Assembly: GCA_914767715.1 (NCBI GenBank)
Contig: OU612069.1
Span: 14,257,387 to 14,321,386, forward strand
DNA: 64,000 nucleotides
Direction of reading: 5' to 3'
Origin: Membranipora membranacea
Taxonomy: Eukaryota; Bryozoa; Gymnolaemata; Cheilostomatida; Membraniporidae
The position numbers and the translations under genes are program-made. The notes under the pieces were generated by a model. That model saw only the letters and a program-made list of their open reading frames with translations, made no database searches and was not told the DNA's origin. Below are positions 46,901-58,300 of this stretch, in pieces (the stretch's first letter is position 1; each line of letters opens with the position of its first letter).

Positions 46901-49900
46901 ATCCATCTAGTCGGACAAAAGATGCTAGATTGAGTTAAACTCAATTACTGATTCAGCATTCAATTTCCATCTCCTAAGGCTAGCCAAAGATCATGCACCC
47001 CTGTATGATACTTTGGTGTTGTTCATCCTTTCTCCAACCAACCTGATTACTGCCAGTAATGCAGCATCTTCTGACGAGTAATCATGCAAAGTATCCTACA
47101 TGCCTTGTATTATGCCCATGTATTTTCTATAAACCAAACTACGCTATGCTTTGTACACTACGGCTATAATCTTATATCACCAGCACAGACTTATACTATA
47201 ACTGTTACTATAGCTATTCGAGGATTTATCACTAACATCTATGGTGAGTTTTATGACTTTCAACACTGTCCAGTAATCACATCAACTTTCTGTTTTAATC
47301 TTGCATCATTCTGACTTTCTAACTCTACATTGGATTTAATTTATGAGACTATGCATTGTATATCATGGATAATTTACTTAGAACATTATTATTTTTATAG
47401 TAGCTATAATCAATAATCAAACTATATTTTCTGACTATCTAAATCCAACGAAGAAAATTAATCTCTACACTTTATATCTTGGTGTTTGGAACAGGTTGGA
47501 ATGACCAATGGTTGTAAGTCTTGGTTTTATGATTTTCACACATTGTCAATGTTATTTTAAAATTGACAATAGTACTACATTCTCTGGGGCATCGTCTTTA
47601 ACATTGCCGTAGACCTGAAAGTGACATTACACCCTTATTACTCCTGCCGCCTTATTACACTTTTTTACCATTATATATACACATATATAGACCACAAAAA
47701 TCTTCCACAAATCTCAAAATAAGATAACTTTTCAAACAACTTACACAACGGAGCAAAACAAGAATATCTTTTCTGTCTATCCTTAGGTCAAGAGAATTGT
47801 CATTGCAGGGCATACCTCCCTCCCTCCTTCCCCACTTCCTTTGTACACAGACCTGCACTCAATATAGGGCCTGAAATATCATATATGGAACTCACAGATC
47901 TGCTCGATGAGGATGATTTTCTCGGCTTTGTCCGGCTCTGATTTGATGACATCACAAACTTGTAGAAGTGATTGTTTCTCGTTCACTTCTTTCTGGAGTT
48001 CTCTTATCTTCTTTTGTAGAACTCCTATCTCACTCTTAGTACGGCTGACCTGTAAATCAATATCTATACACAGTAAACTTTACAATGTGATACCATTTGT
48101 ACCATAATTCTCCAGCTACAGCAACTTGTGATAAAGATGTGTAAGATTTGCAAAGCTCCTTTGGGTACAGATTATTGATGGTGGTTCTCCTAAAAGTGGA
48201 AGTATCTCCAATAACCTTTACGCTACCAACTGTCAGTCAATCACAAAATGTATTTGATGAAATCCAGGTTTTACAATAAAGTTGGTTCATAGTGACATCA
48301 TAGAGTAAATGGTGCGTAAGAAGAGAGACTGCAGATAGACAGGCTAACCGGAAATCGAAATTATTTAATCAATCTCAGAAATTATTGTTATATTCAACTA
48401 AACCTATATATATACTTGGTCAGTGTATAGTGTAATTTACCTGCCATTCAGTACCTTAAAAAACTGCTTGTGGGCTTTTATGGGACAATAATAACTTCTC
48501 CAACAGATTGCATTTGCTTTGAAGTTAAAAATGTTTTTGCTAGGGCATCCAGCTACAAACCTGCTGATGAGTGTGGGACTTCCAGGATTGTAGGTTTGTC
48601 TCTGCCTGTTTGAGAACTTCCGCAATATCAACAGCATTGTGTTTCTTTGTGCTACTCACCATGCATTCAGAGAGAGCAGCGCATCTTGCAAAAGAATGAA
48701 ATTGAATAATAATCTGATGATGTTAAGGCTGTCACCTAGACGGGACAGAGAATGTTATCTGATGTGCTCTGTATGAAAGGAATGATGTGTGATAGTGTGC
48801 CAGTTTGGTCTCAACTGAAATTATATCAAATGAACAGGGGAATGGCATTGCTAAACTCATTTTGGAATTTCTGAAGATAAGGGTTATGAATATTGGTACA
48901 GTGAGGCTAATGTGGTATCAAACAGGTCTTTTAAGTTGCAAAATTGCTGAACTACAAGAAACAGAGTTTCCTAGTTCCTCCTCAATTAATAACCTCCAAT
49001 GACTCTGATCACTTTGACTGACACCATTGTGGGCTGGCTGCGCCTTTCCTGTGACTGAAAATGCCCATTTATTGCAAAAACAAAATTTTCAATTCCTTGA
49101 TGAATGAGATGGGATGAGATGAGTTGGATGTAATTCTTGTGATGCAAAACTGTTTCATGTTTTTGATTTACTTACTTGTAACATATGAAACTAAGGCAGT
49201 CCTGACATCTTGCCTGCACAATTTCACTACACGACCCACACTTTGTGCCTAAAATATTGTATACAAAATGATGCAATATCTAGTCTTAATTGAAATTTTT
49301 ATGTTAAATGTTATAAGCAAAGTTATAAATATGATGAGGCCTACCTGACATGATATGTATTGGTAAATTCAACTACCTCAGAGGATCAACGAAATGGAGC
49401 TTACAATCTTCAGATGTGCTTCTCCCACCATTAAGCTTCAAAATGAGCCCAATACTGGTACTGGTACTGGGACCCAAGTCATGACTTATCAAAGAAAAAC
49501 CTCGCTGCTGCTCGCTCAGAGCCTTGCTCGGGTAGATATGCCGGTACCAACATACATTTTGCCTATGAGTCTACAAATTGGAACTTTCCATTCTTGTATT
49601 ATTTAAATACATGGAAGAAACCCTTTGAGATCAAACGCAGCTATTGCCATCAAAGAGATTATTCCAGCACAACAAAACTTAAGACAAATATCCGCATACA
49701 TATTCACTTAAACAGTTCCATATACAAAGAAATGACAAAATTTATCCAAAAACCCATATGTGAGCTCACACATGTCATGTAGTCTCCTTCTCCTATTGAA
49801 GGGGTCAATACCTCATAACTCAGATTCTGGCCGTCTTTGAGCTAGTTTATAAGCTGACTAGGTGTCTAGAAACAACTTTGGTTGATTCAAATATAAATTT

Positions 49901-50895
49901 AATGGATGCTTTAACCGCAATAAATGTCACTGACTACACTTTATCTTTCGTAAATCAATCATTCACATAAAATCACCCAGAGGTACTGGCGTGATATGAG
50001 AGAAGAAAACATACCCTTTCCTTGAGCTGAGATTGGCCGTACCGGCTTGGAAAGCAACATTTCACGTAAGTATTCTGTAACACGGCACAATGGAAAGCTT
50101 CCAGCTGGTACAATGAACTCTCTCCTACATTCAGGACATTTAGTCTTTCCATGTGTAGTGGTTTGTTCTGCAAGTAAGTAGGCAGAACATATCAGAATTT
50201 TCAATAAGCTTCAAACGCCCACTACAAACCATACAGTCAATTTATTTTATTTTCAGTGACTCTGTATGTGTAAGAAAACAGAATGAACAAACCCAAATAT
50301 ATAGAGTTACAACCAGAAAAGTTTTTTGGGACAGATTTACTCAATAAATAAAATAGTTGACAAATGGAGCCTAATCAGTGCTTCCTTTATACAATTTGTA
50401 TAATGTATCAGTTAGTGGCATTACATTATCAATTCCACTCACTTCCATTTCTATGGAAATGAGTGGTTGGTTATGCAATGCAACTAGATGGATTGCGCGA
50501 TAGATTGCTTAAAACTCCATTTGGCTTGAATCACAAGAATAACTAAGTTATGGGTTGTCATTATCATGAGGGTATGCAGGGTGTCAATGGCACCATGGAA
50601 AATTGGACAGGAAAAGGGAGCTACTATATAAAGTCAGTAACTCACTCACGCTCTGATATATCTAAATGACATTGCGTTACATGTTTATTAATTGACCTGA
50701 TGGTATCGTCAGTAGCTGGCAATGGCAGTTGAATTGAATAGATTTAGGCCTATACTTACTGATACATTCGTGGCATGTTTTGTGCTGACAGGGTAGTAAC
50801 CTTAGAGGTTTGATATCCAGGCAGACATTACACTGGATTATGTTATTTACATCCTCTCCAGTTAAAACAACTCGCTCTGGTTTACTCATAGCCAT
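40959..50895 (-). CDS. TRIM-NHL-like protein: RING, B-box, coiled coil, beta-propeller; 7 exons, one frameshift
   Basis: Minus-strand exons 50895-50760, 50167-50015, 49248-49176, 48684-48561, 48049-47896, 43631-42853 and 41098-40959 join in phase at GT-AG sites, about 519 residues. A complete RING lies at residues 22-59 (CNVC, CQHKTCHEC, CPEC), a B-box at about 100-136 (CGSC, RCQDC, CYKC, KHN), a coiled coil at about 163-213 (KKIRELQKEVNEKQSLLQ) and a Pro/Ser/Lys-rich linker. A degenerate propeller follows to the end, with NHL-like blades such as GLSDPVGITSDQSGLIYVV and PLGVHILPGGHSVLVSD. The layout is that of TRIM E3 ubiquitin ligases, in which the propeller binds target protein or RNA. One base is missing near 42975, between the KYKLQ and QQPVWRC blocks, which puts a stop soon after; exon lengths sum to one short of a multiple of three. 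This is a sequencing error or a recent lesion. The intron 47895-43632 holds repeats. Confidence 0.82.
41991..42637. mobile_element. ~650-bp element with inverted ends in a TRIM-like gene intron
   Basis: The ends are inverted copies: CCGTAAGGTCGCGTATTGTA at 41991-42010, with its complement at 42618-42637. The first 20 nt are identical and similarity continues weakly for about 15 more. Internal sequence is AT-rich and codes for nothing recognisable; the 119-codon minus-strand frame at 42309-42668 crosses the right end and is not credible. Likely a MITE, with no clear target duplication. Confidence 0.55.
43709..43939 (+). other. unexplained open frame opposite a TRIM-like gene intron
   Basis: A plus-strand frame of about 77 codons with balanced composition (QADQCLLYSEFFEEILETV, then GYISGKRAPFFYPALANNL) ending at a stop. 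It has no credible ATG at its start and no family I recognise. It could be a scrap of a mobile element or chance. It lies just upstream, in the gene's own direction, of the propeller exon acceptor. Confidence 0.2.
45354..45448. repeat. 95-nt near-perfect palindrome
   Basis: Two 47-nt arms (45354-45400 and 45402-45448) around one base pair up with about five mismatches. The centre reads CCCCTTATAA-G-TTATAAGGGG. The flank at 45440-45530 (GCACTGATGCTA, TTGTTCCAAAACAACAAATC, ATATGAAAATCGAG) recurs at 45815-45900, so the palindrome belongs to a repeat family. It lies in an intron of the TRIM-like gene. Confidence 0.85.
46755..46937 (+). pseudogene. short RTE-like LINE reverse transcriptase fragment
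   Basis: Plus-strand frame with LTEEFRVKAGVKQG, a stop in place of the usual Cys, then VIGPTLFSIFLAALIHLV. This matches the conserved GVKQGCVL.PTLFS.YLAA block of RTE- and Jockey-type reverse transcriptases. Nothing else of the element is recognisable. It lies inside the large TRIM-like gene intron, on the opposite strand. Confidence 0.75.
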
Positions 50896-53213
50896 CCTCC
50901 AGTTTTGTCAGAATTAATTGCGTCTTCAAAAGTTGTAAATAACACAGGCTGACTTGAAAATTAATGGCTACAAAGGGAATGATTAGTAATGTGATGATTA
51001 AGATTTTGTAATGACTATTTGATGCAGAATTTTGCGACACGTTCCCCAATTCAATTCTATAGTAATTACCCAAGAAAGTGGTAAAAAATGCATATAATTT
51101 CACTCTAGAATACCCAGTGACAATAATTTAAAATCATCTACTTCCAATTGTACTGGCTCTTATTGGTTGATTCGATGTTTATGATATGGTTTTAGAGGTT
51201 GCCTAGAATCTGCTATCAATTTTGAGTTTGAGCATTGTACTAAAATACTATAATCCTGAAGGGAGATGAGCCAACACAAATTTATCCAATTTCAAGGTTG
51301 CCTCAATGCTATGTGTTATTTTTACACCTCTCAGTTGCCAGTTGGAGAGGAAAAATCAATTTTCTAACTCAAAAAATAGAGGAGGAAATTTATATATAAT
51401 GATTTCCCATTTCATCCAATTTTTTGCCTTAGAATATAACTCCAGGGTAATAAGGTAACTGGTTCGGAATTGCCCTCTCACGTTAACCCCTTCAAAAATG
51501 AAGAGTTGCCCTCTCTCTTCGAATTTTCACAGGCTTTGATATGATTGGCCCATTACATCTTACTTTTTTCTTATTGGCCTGTTCAATAACTTCATACTGA
51601 TTACAATATCTGTGTTGGGGAACACTGAGTTAGTTATCGATATTGCTAGTAGTCAACTTTCTGGACAGCTGTCAGACTCAGTGGCATCAATCAGTTACTT
51701 CACAGACACATAAGACCACGATGAAGAGATGATGAGCCAACTCAGCTTCACAAGAAGAAGAATGAAATTAGAACAGCTGTGAATGGACTTGATTGAATCA
51801 ATTTGTTGTAGCTCTCAGGTAAATAAATGTTATTTAGTATTTATTTGGTACACTGACTGACTACTATTCTACTACTCAGTTGTGAGTGAAAAATGAGGAG
51901 ACTAACTAAGAAGTCTAGCTAGTAACTGTTAGTTACTATCACTACTAGTAGCTTTCTGTAGTTTGCCAATGGTACCAGTCCCATATTCATGTGCAGTGTA
52001 CTATCAAGCAAGGAGAAGGACTTCTAAGAGTTGTAAGAGGGGGTGGGGAAGGCTCATACAAGTCCAAAGAGTTAACTCTTTACTCCTCGCTTTGTTGTTT
52101 GTTGGTGGTGGCATGTTTAGGTGGGCAACTCTCGTGCAACTAATTGTCTAGAACTGTTATTGCTAATCTACTATGGCTTCAAGTAGGCCTACATACTTTA
52201 CATTGTAAGGAAATGCCCCCTCTCTTTACTACAACTACAGCCTATGTAGGCTGGGTCTTGTATTTGTATAAAGTGTGTGCATAGGCCTTGCCTCGGCGCA
52301 ACTGACGGATCATTATTGCTTTATGTCAACCATTCCCAACTGTCTGAGACTGGTGGGGTCACCCTTAAACACAAACAGCAAAACTATATACATATTAGTA
52401 TACACTTTAGTTACTGATCAAGCATGCGCATATAAGACCAAGTGGTACATCATCATCTAGCTTAGTAGGCGAGACCTGCTTTTAGCTTCGTTCGATAATT
52501 GGCCACTAATCAATTGAACTATGCTCACTCTTGTGTGAACTATTTGCGAACAAATTTATCTAAGGAGCGAGGATATTGAGCATTTAAGTTGTAATGATCT
52601 TTTGGTTTACAAAGCACAGCTCATGCTAATTGAAATATTCCCTGGTCTATAATGTATTAAAGAATATACCAACCCCGATCACCAGAAGAAGGAAACCAGT
52701 GCAGACCTTGCCTTTTGCCAATGGTATTGAATTCAAATGATTTGTTGGCTGTACAGAGTCTCAACTGCGTCACAGTGGTCATTTCAATATAATAAGCAGT
52801 GATCGGGGAGGGGGGCAGATTGCATATAATATTACATGTGTGGGCTCTTTGAGTTGCAAGCATGTACTTCGCCTTAATTCAGGGTCAACCACTGACAACC
52901 ATTGGTTATAGTGGTCTGTAGTTGGAGAGTAGAGACATTGATTACTGAGAGTAACTAGACCATTGCCAGCTTGCACACAATTGCAAAAGTTTCCCAAATG
53001 TAAATCTTCATCAATAGAATGGTGTATTCAAGTGTTGTAGAGGTACTAGCTCTCTAGAGTATAACGCTGGTTTCATTATTCGTCTTGTTAATTTGGGAAA
53101 AAAGTAGATAGGCCTAGATAGAAGAAATGACTCCTTTTGATTGCAGATTTTTTTGTATTTTAGTCTACATTGTAAAGCAACACAGACCGCAGAATAGGTC
53201 TGAGAACAGTACA
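50896..53213. other. upstream flank of the TRIM-like gene, no gene seen
   Basis: No supported coding region. The promoter of the minus-strand TRIM-like gene should be in the first few hundred bases. A block at about 51868-51972 (GACTAACTAAGAAGTCTAGC, AGTAACTGTTAGTTACTATC, TTCTGTAGTTTGCCAAT) is repeated almost exactly at 55100-55172, next to a palindrome. Confidence 0.45.
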
Positions 53214-53466
53214 ATGAAGAAGAGAGTGTTTGGGTGGTTTATAGCAGATGTGATACAACTCGTAGTATCAATAGTCGTTCAGCTTACTCAATTCAAACAG
53301 GTAAGCAGACAATCAAATTTTCAATTTCGGTTGTAAAATTATTGATTATTTGATTAAGTTGCAGCAGGGAACTGACCCAGAAAGGCTTGAGATGGCTGGG
53401 GTTATAAGCATCGATATCTCCACTGTTACATTTGCATCGAGCATTGTTAGTAATATAATGATATGA
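53214..53466 (+). CDS. possible small two-exon membrane protein, 62 aa
   Basis: ATG 53214 opens MKKRVFGWFIADVIQLVVSI, which is hydrophobic, and ends at AAACAG followed by GTAAGC. A 64-nt AT-rich intron (53301-53364) ends TTGCAG, and the second part (QGTDPERLEMAGVISIDIST..., 33 residues) ends at TGA. The phases match and the splice sites are good. I recognise no family. Further coding-like pieces lie at about 53760-53955 and 54094-54198 (the latter with good splice borders), so this could be part of a longer decayed gene or a transposon fragment. Confidence 0.3.
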
Positions 53467-55034
53467 ATGTCAGGTGATATGTGTAGGCTAACTGATGATA
53501 ATTGCGTCGGTGTAATCGTTGAAGTATCATGGCATAAATTTGGTAAAACTGCTTGAACACTGGCAGGCCTCAGCAAGAATTTTTCATTGAAGCAGGCCAG
53601 TTAGTGTAATTACGAGTTCAGTGACTATCGGAGTTGTGCTCTTTTTTTCATGGAGGGAACAACTCATTCCATCTCGCAACATCAAGTCACCTCTTCCCTA
53701 TATTCCACCCTCCTTGCCACAGCTCATTATCTTGAATGATCATTTTAGATACAAATTTGCTGGCGTTATGTGCTGATCAAACCTATAGATCGAGTGTTTC
53801 CATTCCTAGACACCAGATATAAAACTTCACAAACTTCTTCACCAACGGCTGGCAAATCTGTTTCCATCATAGGGATTGTAGATTTAACCAGGTCTTTAAG
53901 TGTTGTGTTATTTGGCAACATGCTAGAATCAGGCTCTCAATGCAGAGAAAATTGAAGGGTCCAGGGATGAACCTTGTAGCAGCAAAGCCTTGTTATAAGA
54001 CTGCAAATAATTTGAATGCAAATAATGTACTTAGGACATTGGAATGTATTATATTCATACTTTATCACATCATCAACTAAATATTTGTTGCAGAGAATAC
54101 AGGAGAAAGACTGATTCAGTATGGCATGATAATGGCAGAGTTACGCATCAGAACCTTTGGTGGTTTGAATTCTGTCCCGAGAAATCTTGATGTACCGAGT
54201 GAGTATCTGAGTGTCAAATAGTTACATTATTATGATTCATGACGGGTCATGATATACTCTTCGCTACCCTGACGCAGTGATCATTTGTATTTGATTGTCC
54301 AAATCAAGGATACCATCGGTAGCCTAATTGGTAACCATATCTCATACTCATTGAAAAACCCCCTCCCTCCCTCCCTACACCTGCTATCTACCTTATCAAC
54401 CTAATTAGTGGTTAACTAAGGTAGATTGCAGGTGAAGGAAGGGGGGGGGGTGAATGAAATGATAATGAAATCTGTCTCTTAAAGTATTGTCAATTGTTCG
54501 ATTGTGGTTATCATGGGGCATTTAACTTCCCAACATATGTTGGTGTGTGGGTAATTCTAGGTCACAGGCCCTAAAAAAAATTAAACAGCATAAAACTTGT
54601 TCCTAATTTATAGTCAACTAAACGTATAGCCTTGGGAGTAAGTATTAGCTAAAGTTTAGTTTAGCTAGTCTTGAGATGACTTAATGTAAGCTAGCATTAA
54701 ATTTTGGCTAGTGAAGGTTGAAGTCCATAAAAAGAAAAAAAGGGTGGGCGTATGTTTGCTACTCTTGAAGTTAGCTTTTTCAAGCCTGCGCAAAATGAAG
54801 AAAATTTCCTCCTATGAATACTTTACTCCTCTATGGAACATTGTATGAACATTATATCTGCTTGATTTTGATTACTGTACCTTACATTTTAGAACATACC
54901 TGAGGCATTGGATTAGCAGGATGTTGGCATCTATTGACATTTGACTACCGCGTCAAACAACTTGAAGGCAGTTAGTGTAGGAAGAACAAGTATTCATCAG
55001 ATAAAGTGGTAAGCTACTCTCACACTACTCTGTA
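53467..55034. other. non-coding stretch with a C-rich/G-rich hairpin
   Basis: No firm gene. An inverted pair at about 54359-54394 and 54417-54450 joins a CCCTCCCTCC run and CACCTGCTATCTACCTTA to its complement. A block near 53895-53935 (AAGTGTTGTGTTATTTG, AGAATCAGGCTC) recurs at about 55398-55450. Otherwise AT-rich and featureless. Confidence 0.45.
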
Positions 55035-55105
55035 AGTCTACTCATTCTTCATGACTGAGTAGTAGAGTAGTACTCTACTACTCAGTCGTGAAGAATGAGT
55101 AGACT
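55035..55105. repeat. 71-nt palindrome, 35-nt arms, one mismatch
   Basis: Arms 55035-55069 and 55071-55105 around G55070 are complementary except at one site (CATGAC versus GTCGTG). The right arm continues into a 67-bp block shared with 51900-51972. The near-identity of the arms means a recent origin, or upkeep by gene conversion. Confidence 0.85.
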
Positions 55106-55182
55106 AACTAAGAAGTCTAGCTAGTAACTGTTAGTTATTATCACTACTAGTAGCCTTCTGTAGTTTGCCAATCAGGGGTGTC

Positions 55183-55370
55183 TTTCAATTAGAAAGAGCG
55201 ATACTTTACTAAAGCAAATTATCACTATCGCATCACTCGAAATTATTGCCCACTTGGTCTTTCAGTTAGACAACATCACTCCCAAATCGCTCGCTCAGAA
55301 TGTATATAGTTCAATCATTGACTGAACGATTTGAAAGTGAGACCCCTAGCAGGTATTGCTCACTCACCTG
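55183..55370. mobile_element. second copy of the foldback element seen at 14.2-14.5 kb
   Basis: Shares TCTTTCAATTAGAAAGAGCGAT, CCCACTTGGTCTTTCAGTTA and CGCTCAGAATGTATA with the element at 14219-14462, in the same order. The central palindrome is shorter (TTCAATCATTGACTGAACGA). Both copies have GTGAGACCC at the right. No coding capacity. Confidence 0.6.
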
Positions 55371-58300
55371 GTGAGCGATCAGATTTTGATTTTGGTTTTT
55401 AAGTGTTGTGTTATTTGTAATTTGTTAAAATGTTAGAATCCGGCTCCAAATGCAATGATCTCAGTGCCCTAACTTCATATCTAGATAGGGTGAAATAAAG
55501 AGGGCTTACACGGTTTTCATCAGTAATAATACATCTGGTAAAAAAATCCAAAACTAAGAATTGCGAAAAAAATTCATCCTCAGCCATTCATATTTGTTGA
55601 GCCGACCTCAGCTGTTTCAGGGGAAACAAATTTGGTCCATAGCCAATATATTATATAATATGTGCCGAAATGTGAGTTGCTGGTAGTCAATGTAACATTG
55701 TGTATACCCTAAGAGAGTTAAGTATTTGCAGCAGGGAAAATTCACAAATAGCTACATTTAAAGCAAGCTAACATTTGCTCTCATTTCTTCATATAGACTC
55801 CCACCTCCGCTAGAGGAGTAATTTACTGCAAATCATCTTTAGACAACTATCCTGAATATTATGTAATATCAAGTTTATCGTCCTATTGTATTTAGAGTGA
55901 TATATGAATATCTCAAAAAACTCAATATTCACACCCGTATATATATATATATAATATGTGGTTTTAGATCACCAGATGATTTGATGGTATTCAGTAGCTA
56001 CTAAACCATGGCTTCCCGCCAGAAATTGCCAGAAGATTAAACCGTGAGTTACTTCAATACCATTGGACCCCACTTACATGATGGGGCTACTCTAGTGGAG
56101 TAATGTTAGTTCAATAGGAAAAGTTTGCATTTCGAGAAAATGGCTTGAAGTAATAAAATTATGGCTAGCCAACATTTTCTCAACTCCGTCACTTGACATT
56201 AACTTCCAGTGGGTGACCTCACGTTCAAAGTTTTAAGATACTTGGGTTTTAATGAGCTCATTGGATGGTTGTGACAGGGTTGTCACATCCAATTCTTGAG
56301 AAAGGCACCCAAGTGCCTTCGGAGTTCTCCTCAATTACAAAAACTAAGTGCAGACAACCATTGCAGTACTAACAGTCTGCTGAATAACAATAAAAAAAGC
56401 ATGGCTGTAAATGCTGTTGGCAAATTCCCACATGATTATAATATAAGTTGTATGTCAATTAAAATATTTTCACCCCTGCATTTCCGGTTGCTCCAATCCT
56501 AGTAAAATCCAAGTAAAACGATGTTGTCTTGTGTTGATGGCTGGAGGGGGAGCAGCTCCAAATATATGCAAATTAGATTAAAATTTTTCTTGAGGTAGAG
56601 AATGTTTTACTTTTTGTCACCATGCTCAGTAAATAACCTAACAAAGAGTCAAGTAGATGTCGAGCACATAGTGCTTGCTTTCCAATCTAGTCAATGCAAT
56701 GTCACAGTGTATGTTATGTCATTATCCCTATCGTTTTATCCAATTTTTCTGCATTTGGATTCGCTTCTGGTGTCACCAGTAAAATGGGAGGAACTTGAAA
56801 TGTAGGCATTTATCACAGAACTTGTAATGGTTCTGGATCAAAGAAAGAAGAAATATGTCTTCAACCAACTTAACATTATTGATGGCCAACCACCCAACCA
56901 ACGCTACTCCATATTGAAAAGTTTCCCCACTCCTGATTGCTAAAATGAATTATTCTGAGCCATGATTTATGCGTCATATTGTGTACTCTGATCTAAACTT
57001 CAACAGTGCCTCTGTTAGAAGGGAATTAGGGGGGGGGGGGGGTTATTGTATGACACCTGAAGCTTTTGAACAAACCATCGGAGTGAGCATTTGCTAATGT
57101 TGTTTCACCTTGGGCCTGACACTGAGCTTATATATATTATATCTGCTTTCGCTTTGCATACTTTTGTCTTTTGTGATAGTATGGTACTTCAAAAAGTGCT
57201 GTTTTGATGTGGCCGCGTGGGCCTACATACATCTCAATTCGGAGTTTAGTGGACAGTCATAGCTTCATCATATTCTATAGACGGCATACAATAGATAGCT
57301 GTCAGGAGGTCATTTCTCACAGATATACTCATATATGGTGTCCCAAACTCAGCACATAATTTTTTTCTACAACAATCTTACCGTTGTTTTGACTTCACAT
57401 CATGAAATTTCTACATACAAGATTATTTTTTACAGTTTTACTATTTGGAGGAGTGAACGTAGAATGGGGACAGTGACTCAGAAGATATACGACAGAGCAT
57501 CATACTCAGCAGATTTCTCACATCTTGTCACCCACCACCAATAACTCCAGCTTTAAAGAAGCACAGCTGAAGTTGTGAAGACACCAGGGACAAATACCCC
57601 CCACCCAAGGTATGTATGGGCTTGAATGATCACCAATGCTTATCTATCAATATTTTGGGAGTCACCAGCAAAATTATTATGTCAAACAATGTAATCCTCT
57701 GATTCATGATTGTTGCTACATCACTTAGACGCGTATTATATATAGTTTTTTTTGGTGATGGGTTGCGGTAGATATCGAATATACCAAGTATATCAAATTG
57801 AGGATACTTTAGCCAGCGACACGTTGACACCCTCCCCCTAATTTAGCCACAATCGCTCTGAAAGTATGACACGGTGATTGATATACATTTTTCTTCTTTT
57901 CAGACTATAATTGAGACTCATGGTGGTATAGAGCGGACGCCAGTCATGACACATCAAATATGCACCATGAGCACCTCCTCCGATAGTGAACTGTCACAAA
58001 AGTCACACTCTTATATCTGCGCAGCACTATGTTGTCACTGCACACTGTTGAATCGATAGATCAAAAAGTAGTGCCACATAAACTTTCCCCATATGATAAT
58101 TGATAGGAATGGGCACATGCTCTCATTTTATCAAAGTTTCAAGCTGTTCAGTGTTCACATTTGTATTGATATATCAATTGACTTTAGGGCATTTCTTGTG
58201 CCTACTGGTATTTTATTATCCTGTTGACAATCGCAGGAGGCCTTCTAGGGTTGTTGATTGTGAATGCCAATGTTTTGTGGGTTAACATATGTAAGAATAA

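Noticed and set aside
50422-50460. Short hairpin near CCACTCACTTCCAT
   Set aside because: 14-bp arms only, with no second copy seen; common by chance.
57335-58060. Two-exon gene joining pieces at 57.4 and 57.9 kb
   Set aside because: With the visible donor and acceptor no phase stays open through both pieces.
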